Source: Anaeramoeba ignava (Eukaryota; Metamonada; Anaeramoebidae). Taken from it: DNA of 64,000 nucleotides. Positions 1 through 10,500 of this stretch are shown here, one piece after another. The stretch covers positions 1 through 64,000 of the forward strand of contig JAPDFW010000112.1 in assembly GCA_028826165.1 (NCBI GenBank). Reading direction: 5' to 3'. Positions within the stretch are counted from its first letter, which is position 1, and the number at the start of each line of letters is the position of its first letter. The notes beneath the pieces are model-generated. The model did not search any database. It was not told the origin of the DNA and saw only the letters and a program-made list of their open reading frames with translations. The position numbers were made by a program, and so were the translations under genes.

Positions 1-63
1 TTGATTCAAGATTTCCTTTTTAATTTCTTCATTATTTGATGTATAACTTAACCAATTACTCAT
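1..63 (-). CDS. 5' end of a minus-strand gene, cut by the window edge
   Basis: An ATG at 61-63 on the minus strand opens a frame that stays open for 21 codons to position 1, beginning MSNWLSYTSNNEEIKKEI. Codon use (AAT, GAA, AAA, ATT) matches the coding regions nearby. No family can be recognised from 21 residues. The 300 bp upstream is a TTTA tetranucleotide repeat. Alternatively this could be an internal exon of the RNF213-like locus to its right, which stops just short of its next expected ATPase motif, but the sequence does not resemble that motif. Confidence 0.4.
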   Translation of the reverse strand, partial: MSNWLSYTSNNEEIKKEILNQ

Positions 64-114
64 AATTTCAATTGATAATGATTTTTGATAATTAAATTAA
101 ATTGTTTATTTAAT

Positions 115-368
<254 letters not shown>

Positions 369-1919
369 TTAATTAATTTTGTTTTGAATACAAATAAATA
401 TAAGTAATAAATTTTCAATTAATATTTCATTTGGTGCTATTGCTTTCTCTTTCAATTTTTCATCTTTATCAATTTTATTAAATAATTCTTGTTGATATTC
501 ATTTATTCTTTTCGAAAATTCTTCTGAATTATTTGGGAAATCTATTCCTTTTTCTAATGTCTTTAAATATTCTGGAATATAATTTTCAATTTCTTTCAGA
601 ATATATTCATAAAATTCCTTTCGTTTTGTTTTAGAAAATTTACAAACATAACTGATAAATATTGATAAAATAATTGAAATTATTATTTTAGCTTTTCTTT
701 CTTCTTGTTCTGATTTTGTTTCTTGTAAATAATTTTGATGTTTTGAATTTAAAAATAAATTGATTGTTAATTTAAAATTCATTAGAAAACTCCATATTTC
801 TAAAGCTCTATTTGCATCTCTAAGTGAAATTGAACTTTTTTTATCTATTGATTTATCTTTTGTAAAATGATGTGATTTGAAAAGTAAATGTTTATAAATA
901 TCAATAATTTTATTAATTTCTTTTTCGGTAAATCCCCATGAATCTTGAAATTGTTTTTGAATCATTTGTTGTAAATATTCTTTTTCAATATTTTCTTCAA
1001 GATTTCCAAAATCATAAATATAATCAAAAAATGAATCAGGAATTGAATGAACTCGATAAATAGATTCTCTTATTCTTTTTAATTCATCTGTATTTTCATC
1101 ATATTCATAAATTAATCCTTCATCTAATAAATATTCATCATTTTTGTTTTTATTTGATTTATTTTGTTTTCTAAGTGGATTAGCAATACCAATAAATTGA
1201 ATTTGTTTTGGAATTTGTTTTCCTTCAAATATTCTTTCAAAAATTATTTGTTTAATTAATGAAATACATTTTTTAGATGCTGTATTAAATTCATCAAAAA
1301 TTGCAATTTCTAAATTATTATTATTATTATTTGTTTTTTGTATTTTTTCTCTAATAAATTTATTAATATCATTTTCTGTTGTTCCTCCATTAATATTTAA
1401 AATATGTGTATTTTTGGATTTTGCAAATAAATCAATAAAAATATAATTAATTAATCTTGTTTTTCCACATCCAGTTTCTCCAAATATAATTACAGGTAAT
1501 CCTGAATATAATCGTTTTAATATTAAAATAATTTTCAAAAAATTATCATTTGTTATAACATATTTGGTTTCTAAAATAGTATCAATATCTTTTATTCTAT
1601 CAAAATATTTTCCAATTCTTAATAAATAATTCACTTTCTTTTTATTATCTTCTGGAATATCTATTGCATTATCATCAAGAAATGCTAAGTTTGTTTTAGA
1701 AAAAAATTCTTTAATATTTTCTTGAATATTTTCTTTTGGGAAAATTTTAAAAGAATCAATATTTGATTGTTGATGTTGATTTTCAAAAAATGTAATTATA
1801 TAATTAGGTAATTTTTCTTTCCATTCAATAATACTTTCTGGAAAAAAATCATTTCTTTCAACTTCTTGAATCCAATTAAATGATCTTTGATTTACTTTTG
1901 TTACCATTTCTATCATCAT
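369..1919 (-). CDS. RNF213-like AAA3 ATPase segment
   Basis: 516 codons open from an internal ATG at 1919; the same frame continues a little upstream (…EFTIKLSEMM), so this is a segment, not a true start. Residues near 145-160 read IIFGETGCGKTRLI, a Walker A motif with the family-typical GETGCGKT. This is followed by INGGTTENDI, Walker B IFDEFNTASKK, the IGIANPLRKQ sensor region and YRVHSIPDSFFDYIYDFGNL, the same order and spacing as RNF213 AAA3 (GGTT, DExNT, ACNPYR, YRVHxxPxS…WDFG). The last residues, IENLLLIFICIQNKI, match the strand just before the AAA4 Walker A, where a TTTA repeat begins. ATP binding and hydrolysis look possible for this unit. Confidence 0.85.
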   Translation of the reverse strand: MMIEMVTKVNQRSFNWIQEVERNDFFPESIIEWKEKLPNYIITFFENQHQQSNIDSFKIFPKENIQENIKEFFSKTNLAFLDDNAIDIPEDNKKKVNYLLRIGKYFDRIKDIDTILETKYVITNDNFLKIILILKRLYSGLPVIIFGETGCGKTRLINYIFIDLFAKSKNTHILNINGGTTENDINKFIREKIQKTNNNNNNLEIAIFDEFNTASKKCISLIKQIIFERIFEGKQIPKQIQFIGIANPLRKQNKSNKNKNDEYLLDEGLIYEYDENTDELKRIRESIYRVHSIPDSFFDYIYDFGNLEENIEKEYLQQMIQKQFQDSWGFTEKEINKIIDIYKHLLFKSHHFTKDKSIDKKSSISLRDANRALEIWSFLMNFKLTINLFLNSKHQNYLQETKSEQEERKAKIIISIILSIFISYVCKFSKTKRKEFYEYILKEIENYIPEYLKTLEKGIDFPNNSEEFSKRINEYQQELFNKIDKDEKLKEKAIAPNEILIENLLLIFICIQNKIN

Positions 1920-2209
1920 TTCACTTAATTTTATTGTAAATTCTTTTTTTGAATTATCTTATCTTCATCTTCATCTTCAATATTATTATTATGATTTTCT
2001 GGATAAAAATATTTATAATTTGTAATTAAATTGATATGATATTCTAAAAATTTATAAAATTTGTGATTATTGAAAATGTAATTTCTTCTTTTTAATTTTA
2101 AATTGTTTCACAAATTTTGTTGAATAATTTTTTGAATCATAATTTTCATTTTTAAATATTTTTCTTTGGTTTCTAATGTAAAATTTTTGAATTTTTTTCA
2201 TATAATATA

Positions 2210-3840
2210 TCAATAAAAATTTCCACATTTCATCATTTTTTCATTTATTTTTTTGGAAATAATTTGATTTGAATCAATTTCATAAATATATTTGGAAAAT
2301 GTTTTTTCATTTACTTCACATTTAAAATTTTCAATCATTTTAAGTGGTGTAAACTTATTTAATCCATAATTATATCCTTTTAATTGATTTGATGGTATTT
2401 CAAATAAAATTAAATGTTTTTCTGGTTTAAAAATAAATGAATTATAATCGGAATTAAAACATCTTTTATCTTCAATAATTCCAAATATTAAAAATATCCA
2501 AATTATTTCACAAATTTCATTTTCAATAAAATATGATAAATCTAAATGGAAACATTTCTTATTATTATTATTATTATCATAATTTATCAATTCTTCAATT
2601 AATTTTTGTGGTTCTTCTTCTTTAACATTTATATAACAATATTCATATTTTTCTTTTTCATTTTCTTTTTTTTCATTTATTTCAAATAAATGTTTACGAA
2701 TTTGAAATGTTTTTCCAGTTGAAGAGAATTTAGAAATGAATACTTTCATATTTTCATATCTTTTTGGAAAAGTTTTTTTCAATTTTTCAACAATAATTTC
2801 TCTTTTATTTTCTTCTTTTTCTTTTTCATTTTCATTTAAATCAAATGTATTTTCAATTTCTTTTTGATTTAAATTTGATTGGAAAATACTTGAATATTTC
2901 TTTGTTTCATTTGTATCTTTTAATGAAAATAATAATAGAATTCTTTTATAATTTGTTTTTGAAATTGGAATTGATTTTAAATTTTGATTTGATTTTGATT
3001 TGTGAAATGAATCTTTTTGTATTTTGAAATTAATTTTGATTTTGGTTTTGAAATTCGTTTTGATTTTGATTTTGAATTTGATTTTGAAGATTGATTTGGA
3101 ATTGAATTAATAATATTTTCATTTGAATAATCAACTTTTTGAATTTGTTTTATTAATAAATTTTGAAGTTTTTTTGGAAGTTTATGTGCAAAAATGATTG
3201 AAAATATTTCTTTTTCATTAATATTAATACTTTTTTCAAATAATTTAATAAATCGAAAAATATCATCTTCACTTGTATTTTTATTACAAAATAATATTTG
3301 TTCTTTTTTTGGAAAATTTCCAGTGTATTTAATATATAAAATTGTTATAAATTCATAAATTTTAACTTCTTCTTCAATTTGAATAACAAATATTGGTTGT
3401 TTTTCATCTATAAGATTTTTTAAAAATATTTTTTCAATTTTCTTTGTTTTCTTTTTTTTTTTTTTTCTTTTTCTTCTTTTTGTTTTTCTTTTTGTTTTTG
3501 TTTTTTTTTTTTTGTTTTTTGTTTTTCAATAATTTGATGTAATTTTTGGATAAATAATTTGAAATCATTTTTAATATCTTCTTTATCTCTTTCCCATTTA
3601 ATTAAATTATTTTCAATATTTAAGAAAGATAAAAATTGTTCTTTGTTGTTTGTTATTTTTGATGATTTTTTTGAAATTAATAAATTATAAAAAATTTTGA
3701 TTTGATCAAATGAAAGAAATAAACTATAATAATATTTCTTTAAAACTTCTTTTTGAAATTCTTCCCATTTTCTTTTGATTTTTTTAAGTTTTTGATTGTA
3801 TTTTTGAATTTCTTCTAAATGTTTTTGTATTGAATTGTTT
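2210..3840 (-). CDS. RNF213-like AAA2 segment
   Basis: One frame is open from about 3840 to the stop at 2210-2212, allowing for A-runs near 3450-3510 whose length I cannot verify. It contains TGNFPKKEQILFCNKNTS and an IIFAHKLPKKLQ stretch, then ISKFSSTGKTFQIRKHL, a Walker A-like loop (SSTGKT), then KCFHLDLSYFIENE and LILFEIPSNQLKG. This order corresponds to RNF213 AAA2 (LPTYEEVLLC…, FADQLSYE…, AGVGKS…, HLDISP…, YIVEV). A K/S/N-rich loop is inserted before the P-loop. The frame breaks just after MKCGNFY; the next frame resumes with EMWKFLLIYY. Confidence 0.7.
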
Positions 3841-5597
3841 TCAAAATTAAATTTTGTTGAATTCTAAATTTTCTTTTATATTTAGGATGAATTGAAGTTT
3901 TGAGATTTTTTGTTAATAATTCAATCATTTCATAAATATCTGGAAAATATTTAGAAAATTCAATAACTTTTTGTTTTTCATTTTCATTTTCATTTTCATT
4001 TTCATTTTTTTCATCACTAACTAATATCATATTAATTTCAACAAAATCTTCTAAATTAAATAATGATTTATCATTTTTGGTTTTTGATAAAATTTCACAA
4101 CTAAATTCAACTTGATCTTGAATTTTGAATTTGAAAATTTTGTTATTATTTAAAATAATATCAAGATTTCTTTTTGCTCTTTGTTTTGGAGTTTCGAGTT
4201 TTAATTTAATTAAATTTTCAATTTCAGGTAATTTTTTATGAATATCTTTAATTTGATTTGATAATTGTTTTTGTTTTTGTTGAAATTCTTCATTATTCCA
4301 TTTTGATTTATTTTTTTCTAAATTTTCAATAAAACTTTTGAGATCAGTTGGTTTTTGTTGTGAATTTTCACCTAATAAATCTATAATTCCATTTTTGATA
4401 AAATTTAAAGATTCAGAATAAGCATAAAAATCAAAATCAATTAATTCGATAATTTCTTTCCAATCTATTAAATGTTCTTCAATAAACTTGAATAGATTTT
4501 GAGAATATTTTTCATTTTCATTTTCTTTTTCTTTTTCATTTTCATTTTCATTTTCATTTAAAGGAAAAATATATGAAATGAATTTTAAGAAATTGTGTTC
4601 AATCTTTAAAAAAGGTTTATAAATTTTAGATATCTCTGTTATTACTTTCATGTTTTGATTTTTATCTATTGGAAATTGTTTTGTTAAATCTTTAATTTCA
4701 TTTGTTTCTTTTTTGATATTTTCTTCAAAAAAGAATTTGAATACTTCATAATAATTATTGAAAATATTAATTTTTGAAAAATTAATAATTTCTTTTTTGA
4801 ATTGTTGTTTTTCATTTTCATTTTTTGATTTTGATTTTGATTTTACAATATAATATAATGATTCAATTTCTTTTTCAATTTCTTTTTCAATTTGATTTTG
4901 ATTTAATTTTGAAATATAATTTTCTTCAATTTCTTTTAATTTAAATTGTTTTTGAATAAATTTATTGTAAATTTGTTGTAATTCATTATCTAAATTTTCA
5001 ATTATTTCAATTAATTCAATTTTTTGATTTTTTTGATTTTCTTTTATTAAATTTTCAAATTTTTCTTTAATCCATTTACTTTCATGAATTGAATTAGAAG
5101 TATATTTATTAATTCTTTCAATTATTTCTTTTGGAATTTCAAAATAATTTGAAATATCTTTAATTAAAATGTTTGGAATTTGTTCAATTTTTTGATTTAA
5201 ATTTGGAAAAATATTGATATTTTTGGAATAAAGATAATTTTGATTGAATTTTTTAATAATTTCTTGATTTCTTTTGAATTTTTTAATTTCTTTATTAATT
5301 TCTTTTGAAATTTGTTTTTGGAAATATTTCTATAATTAATTTACTTAAATTATCTTGAATAAAATCTTCATATTTCTTTAATTCAATTGTTTTGTTTTCA
5401 ATTTGATTTTTGATTTTTTCAATTATTTGAAAATCTTTTGATAAATAATTGAAAGGATTTCCTTTATATTTAGGTTGAAATTCATTGTTCATATTAATTA
5501 AATAAATCCATATTTTCTCAATTTTTGCTTCTTTAATTAAATCAAATTTATTAAGAATAAAATAGAATTCATTTTGATTTTTTTGTTGTATGATCAT
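3815..5597 (-). CDS. RNF213-like helical stalk segment
   Basis: Two overlapping frames join near 5300-5330: an upstream part from 5597 (MIIQQKNQNEFYFILNKFD…) and a downstream part open to 3815 (…KLNQNQIEKEIEKEIES…MKVITEISKIYKPFLKIEH…). The sequence is helical, rich in K, E, N and I, with NENENE runs, and fits the long stalk between the N-terminal region and AAA units of RNF213. No catalytic motif is visible. The frame change lies in GGAAATATTTCTATAATT on the plus strand. Further open sequence at 5580-5840, reading QTTFHKNDLQKIPKEIEIKAW, links it to the N-terminal segment in a third frame. Confidence 0.6.
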
Positions 5598-5837
5598 AAT
5601 TGAATTTTAAGAATTTCTTTTTATTATAAACTTCTTCCCAAGCTTTTATTTCAATTTCTTTTGGAATTTTCTGTAAATCATTTTTATGAAATGTTGTTTG
5701 AATTAATTTTTCAGAATAAATATCAATAACAAAATTTTTGAAAACATTAATAAAATAAGGGAAATTTTGTAATATTTGTTTTGAAATAATATCTTTGAAA
5801 AATGATTCTGATTTTGGATTTAACTTTGATTCTGATA

Positions 5838-7025
5838 TTAGTTTATCAAAATGTTTTTTAAGAAGAGAAATAATTTCTTTTTGTTGTTGTTCTTTTGTTG
5901 TTCTTGTTCTTTTTGTTCTTCAGAATCATTTTGAATAAATAAAGAAGAAAGAGGTTTCCAAATATCAATAAATTGTTCAATATTATCAATTTGATTAATT
6001 TGTGATTGCATTTTATCAATAATTTTAATAAAAAATTGATGAGGAATTTCATTGAGATTATTAAATAATTTATTCAAAATTTTTAATAATATTTGATAAG
6101 ATTGTTTTGTTATAGATAAGTATGTATCAATAGATGGAATTAATAAATTGAATTTTGATTTTCTTTCATCTTCATTTTTATTTTCGAAGAAAAAGAATGT
6201 TAATAATTTTTTAAAAGATTCATTTGATTTTTCAATATCTTCATTGGTTTCTTCAATAACTTTAAGATTATAATAAATGAAAATGGGTAAATATTGAATA
6301 ATAATATCTTCTGAAATGTTTGAATCAGTTGATATTTTTTCAAATAATGATTGGAAAATATCTTTTAATTGTGATTTAATTAATTTATCATAAATTATCT
6401 CAAGTTTTGTTGATAAAATTTTAGTAATTATATCTGGAATATATTCTTTTTTCATTAAAAAAAGCATTTTCAAAATTTTGGATTTATCATTTTCAGTTTC
6501 ATAATTTGAATAAGAATCAAAAAAATCTTTAATTATTGATTCATCAATTTGTAATAAATTTATATTATTTTTAAATTGAGAAAGTATTTTTGGAGTTTTT
6601 GATGATTTGTTATTGAATGAAATAAGGATATCAAGAAAATTAACTTTGGCTTTTGATGATATTTTTTCAGATCCAAATTCAAAAAAAATATTTTTATTTT
6701 CATTTTTGGAAATATTTCTTTCAATTTCATCTATATTTTGATTTTGATTTTGATTTTGATTTTTTGGAATTATTTGGAATTGGAAAATAGAATCTTGATT
6801 AATTTTATCAAAAATGTCAAAATACCAAATTGATGAATTTAATTCTTTAAATTGATTCATTTCAAAATTTTGATTTTGATTTTTGAAAATAATTTTAATT
6901 GTTTTTTCTTGTTGATTGATAAAAGAAGGATTAATAAAAAGGTAAATAGTTTTTTTTTCTTTTTTTTTTTCCCTTTTTGTTTCTTGTTCTTTTGTTTCTG
7001 TGTTTTTGATATCTTTTTGAAACAT
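5838..7025 (-). CDS. RNF213-like N-terminal segment
   Basis: 395 codons from an ATG at 7023-7025, the probable true start because a second gene begins 120 bp away in the opposite direction. After a K/E/T-rich leader, residues 25-90 (YLFINPSFINQQEKTIKIIF … SSIWYFDIFDKI … FQFQIIP) could be a beta-sandwich such as the CBM20-like domain near the N terminus of RNF213; this is a weak match. The remainder is alpha-helical. The frame ends in a Q/K/N run (QKEQEQQKNNNKK), and the coding sense continues in another frame as EIISLLKKHFDKLISESK. Confidence 0.6.
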   Translation of the reverse strand: MFQKDIKNTETKEQETKREKKKEKKTIYLFINPSFINQQEKTIKIIFKNQNQNFEMNQFKELNSSIWYFDIFDKINQDSIFQFQIIPKNQNQNQNQNIDEIERNISKNENKNIFFEFGSEKISSKAKVNFLDILISFNNKSSKTPKILSQFKNNINLLQIDESIIKDFFDSYSNYETENDKSKILKMLFLMKKEYIPDIITKILSTKLEIIYDKLIKSQLKDIFQSLFEKISTDSNISEDIIIQYLPIFIYYNLKVIEETNEDIEKSNESFKKLLTFFFFENKNEDERKSKFNLLIPSIDTYLSITKQSYQILLKILNKLFNNLNEIPHQFFIKIIDKMQSQINQIDNIEQFIDIWKPLSSLFIQNDSEEQKEQEQQKNNNKKKLFLFLKNILIN

Positions 7026-7146
7026 TTCTTTTACTTAAATACGTTTTTATTTGTTTTTATTTTTATTTTTGTTTTTAAAAGAAAAAAAATGAAAAAAAAA
7101 AAATTATTTTATTTTTTTCCTTTTTTTCTTTTTTTTTATTGAATGA
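7026..7146. promoter_or_regulatory. Divergent intergenic region
   Basis: 121 bp separate the RNF213-like start (minus) from the phosphopantetheinyl transferase start (plus), so both promoters must lie here or in the genes. It is T-rich on both flanks. An upstream ATG at 7143 opens MNEKNFY-stop and overlaps the transferase ATG at 7147 in another frame. Confidence 0.4.
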
Positions 7147-7947
7147 ATGAAAAGAATTTTTATTGATATTTCTAAATGGAATTGTAATGAAAAAAACCTC
7201 AAAACATATTTTGATTTTATACAAATTGAAGAACAACAAAGAATAAGACAATTCTATCGATTTGAAGATAAAAAAAGAAGTTTAGCTGGAAGATTATTAT
7301 TAAAATTTAAATCAAGCGAAATTTATGGAAAAAAACCAAAACAACTTGAATTTGGAAGAACAATTTATGGAAAACCATATCTTATAGAACATTCTGAATT
7401 TGAAGCAAATATTTCTCATCATTCAAAATATGTTATTTTTGGATTTGAAGAATTTAACTGTCAAATTGGAGTTGATGTTGTTGAAATTAAAGAAGAAAAA
7501 GAAGAAAATCAAACGATCCACTTTTTTCAAGATTTTCAAGAATGCTTTACAAAAAAGGAATGGGAACAAATTCTTCAGCCTCTTCAAAACAAAGACAAGT
7601 TTATTCGTTTTTTTTGGTTTTGGAGTTTAAAAGAATCATTTATTAAAGCTGATGGAAAAGGTTTATCTTTTGGTTTGTTCAGAATTGAGTTTATAATTAA
7701 TTGGGAATCAATCATTTCTTTGAATTTTGTAAGAGGAGGAATTTCTAAAAATGATCCTATTCAGTTATTTATTGATGGTGTTTTTTCTTCTGATTGGATT
7801 TTTGAATCAACTTTTATTGATAATTCTTTTATTTTTTCTGTTTGTTTTAAAAATGTTAATCATCTTTTAAATTTTGATGAAATTCCTTTTCAAAATTTTG
7901 AAGAAATTTCTATTGATGAAATGTGTTCGAAAATGAAAGAAAAATAA
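7147..7947 (+). CDS. AASDHPPT: 4'-phosphopantetheinyl transferase (Sfp/LYS5/AASDHPPT type)
   Basis: This 266-residue protein moves the 4'-phosphopantetheine arm of CoA to a serine of acyl- or peptidyl-carrier domains (EC 2.7.8.7). Visible family signatures are SLAGRLLLK (45-53), GKPYL (75-79), NISHH (88-92), GVDVVEI (108-114) with the metal-binding D110, and FWSLKESFIKADGKGLSFGL (158-177) with E163 and K167. Length fits the family (about 240-310). It is intronless, unlike most neighbours. The start is the second of two overlapping ATGs; the first, at 7143, gives only a seven-codon peptide. The C-terminal 80 residues are less conserved. Confidence 0.92.
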   Translation: MKRIFIDISKWNCNEKNLKTYFDFIQIEEQQRIRQFYRFEDKKRSLAGRLLLKFKSSEIYGKKPKQLEFGRTIYGKPYLIEHSEFEANISHHSKYVIFGFEEFNCQIGVDVVEIKEEKEENQTIHFFQDFQECFTKKEWEQILQPLQNKDKFIRFFWFWSLKESFIKADGKGLSFGLFRIEFIINWESIISLNFVRGGISKNDPIQLFIDGVFSSDWIFESTFIDNSFIFSVCFKNVNHLLNFDEIPFQNFEEISIDEMCSKMKEK

Positions 7948-8125
7948 ATAAATAGATTAAAAAGTGGAATAAAATTTTGATTTCTTTTATTTATTTTTTT
8001 TTTTGGAATTTTGGAATTTTTTTGGATTTTGGAATTTTTTTGGAAATTGAACAAAAAGAAAAGAAAAAGAAGAGAAAAAGGAAAAGAAAAAGGAAAAGAA
8101 AAAGGAAAAGAAAAACACTCAAAAT

Positions 8126-9303
8126 TTAACCATAATTCAAGCTAAAAATTTGATTGAAAATATAATATCCTCCATCTTGAGCAAGAAGAAAAGTTTCACT
8201 AAAGAATAATGGAGGTGTATTTCCTTCATCAAAAGCAATTTGACCAGAAACTAAAATTAAAACACTTCCATCTTGAATTGATGGTTGAGCAGCATAAGAA
8301 GTTACTTTATGTTCCAATCTTTTAAATTTTCGACTCTTTTTAAATTATTTATTAATTTAATTATAAAATTATTTATAAAATTATTTATTTAATTATTTAT
8401 TAATTTATTTATTAAATTATTTATTAATTTATTTATTAAATTATTTATTAATTTATTTATTAAATTATTTATTAATTTATTTATTAAATTATTTATTAAT
8501 TTATTTATTAATTTATTTATTAAATTATTTATTAAATTATTTATTAAATTATTTATTAAATTATTTATTAAATTATTTATTTATTTATTAAATTATTTAT
8601 TAATTTATTTATTAATTTATTAAATTATTTATTAATTTATTTATTAATTTATTTATTAAATTATTTATTAATTTATTTATTAAATTATTTATAAAATTAT
8701 TTATTAATTTATTTATTAAATTATTTATTAATTTATTTATTAATTTATTTATTAATTTATTTATTAAATTATTTATAAAATTATTTATGAAATTATTTAT
8801 TAATTTATTTATTAATTTATTTATTAAATTATTTATTAATTTATTAAATTATTTATTAAATTATTTATTAAATTATTTATTAATTTATTTATTAATTTAT
8901 TTATTGATTTATTTATAAAATTATTTATAAAATTATTTATTAATTTATTTATTAAATTATTTATTAATTTATTTATTAAAATTATTTATAAAATTATTTA
9001 TTAATTTATTTATTAAATTATTTATAAATTTATTTATTAAATTATTTATTAATTTATTTATAAAATTATTTATTAATTTATTTATTAAATTATTTATTAA
9101 TTTATTTATAAAATTATTTATTAATTTATTTATTAATTTATTTATTAAATTATTTATTAAATTATTTATTAAATTATTTATTAATTTATTTATTAAATTA
9201 TTTATTAAATTATTTATTAATTTATTTATAAAAATTATTTATTAATTTATTTATTAATTTATTTATTAATTTATTTATTAATTTATTTATTAAATTATTT
9301 ATA

Positions 9304-9353
<50 letters not shown>

Positions 9354-10154
9354 TTAATTTATTTATTAATTTATTTATTAATTTATTTATTAATTTAATT
9401 ATAAAATTATTTATTAATTTATTTATTAATTTAATTATAAAATTATTTATTAATTTATTTATAAAATTATTTATTAATTTATTTATAAAATTATTTATTA
9501 ATTTATTTATAAAATTATTTATTAATTTAATTATAAAATTATTTATTAATTTATTAAATTATTTATAAAATTATTTATTAATTTATTTATAAAATTATTT
9601 ATAAAATTATTTATTAATTTATTTATTAAATTATTTATTAATTTATTTATAAAATTATTTATTAATTTATTTATTAATTTAATTATAAAATTATTTATTA
9701 ATTTATTTATAAATTTATTTATTAATTTATTTATTAATTTATTTATTAATTTATTTATTAATTTATTTATTTATTAATTTATTTATTTATTTATTAATTT
9801 ATTTATTTATTAATTTATTTATTAATTTATTTATAAAATTATTTATTAATTAATTTATTTATTAATTTATTTATTAAATTTATTTATTAATTTATTAAAT
9901 TATTTATTAATTTATTTATAAAATTATTTATAAATTTATTTATTAAATTATTTATTAATTTATTTATTAAATTTATTTATTAATTTTACTGCAAATTCTT
10001 GAAGAATTGAATCAGTTCCTTTTGCTTGTCTTCCTTCATATGTTAACATAGAATTATCTCTATAAAAATATCCTATTTGTGTAGCATCTTGATCATAAGC
10101 TGGATAATAATTATCAACAAATTGTTGAGCAACAGTATCAAAAGATTCACCCAT
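8126..10154 (-). CDS. NTF2: Nuclear transport factor 2 (NTF2)
   Basis: Two exons, 10154-9990 and 8335-8126, joined in phase 0 across a GTAAAA…AAAAAG intron, give 124 residues; animal and yeast NTF2 are 125-127. NTF2 carries RanGDP into the nucleus and binds FG nucleoporins. Exon 1 (SFDTVAQQFVDNYYPAYDQD, then QIGYFYRDNSMLTYEGRQAKG) matches the N-terminal helices and the WEGxxxxG stretch. Exon 2 (SRKFKRLEHKVTSYAAQPS, then VLILVSGQIAFDEGNTPPLF, SETFLLAQDGGYYIFNQIFSLNYG) matches the beta-sheet and the ND(I/M)FRLN end. The 1,654-bp intron is over four times the coding length. Confidence 0.93.
8336..9989 (-). repeat. NTF2 intron filled with TTTATTAA-type repeats
   Basis: This intron consists almost wholly of shuffled TTTATTAATTTA, TTTATTAAATTA and TTTATAAAATTA dodecamer-like units. 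On the coding strand it begins GTAAAATTAATAAATAAA and ends AATTTAAAAAG. Boundaries are fixed by the NTF2 reading frame on both sides. No open coding frame or RNA-like sequence was seen inside. Confidence 0.9.
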
Positions 10155-10500
10155 TTTTCTTTTAAAGAAAAATGAAAAAAAAAAATGAAAAAAAAATTAA
10201 AAAAATAAAAATATTTTTTTTTCTCCTTTTATTTTTTTTTCCCTTTTTGTTTTTGATGGCTAATTGTTCTAATTAAATAAAATAAAAAATAAAAAAATAA
10301 AAGGAAAAAATTTAATTTTTTTTTAATTGAAATTTATTTTTTTTTTCTCATTTCATTTTTTTATTTTTCCTTCTTCTTATTCTTTGTTTTTTTTTTTATT
10401 CTTTTTATCCATTTTTTTTTTTTTCAAATTTATTTCATTTAATTTTAAAACAAAACAAAACAAAACAAAAATTTAATTGAAAAACAACAATTGATTGCAA
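10155..10500. promoter_or_regulatory. Divergent intergenic region, NTF2 / membrane protein gene
   Basis: 346 bp between two start codons pointing away from each other. It holds long A and T tracts, a (CAAAA)n stretch at 10449-10470 shortly before the plus-strand ATG, and AAAAATGAAAAAAAAAAATG next to the NTF2 start, which reads as a TTTTTCATT-type element on the NTF2 coding strand. No gene is seen. Confidence 0.35.

Larger units (their letters stand above)
369..7025 (-). pseudogene. RNF213 (mysterin)-like AAA+ giant protein locus, frame-broken and truncated
   Basis: Conceptual reading from an ATG at 7025 down to 369 gives about 2,200 residues of continuous family-like protein, but in changing frames. 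Frame changes fall near 5840, 5585, 5300-5330, 3815-3845, 2210, 2070 and 1950, usually in or beside A or T runs, and no GT-AG intron explains them. The order is N-terminal domain, helical stalk, degenerate AAA2 and AAA3, the order of RNF213, an E3 ligase with dynein-like AAA+ units that acts at membranes and lipid droplets. The reading ends where the family would enter AAA4, so later AAA units and the RING/E3 module are absent here. It is either a decaying copy or a gene with indel errors; neighbouring long genes are intact, which favours decay. The segments are described separately. Confidence 0.7.

Noticed and set aside
1920-2210. A 68-bp GTGAAA…TTTTTAG intron within the RNF213-like locus
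   Set aside because: The ends look plausible, but exon phases do not match (phase 0 before, phase 1 after), so indels explain the break better.
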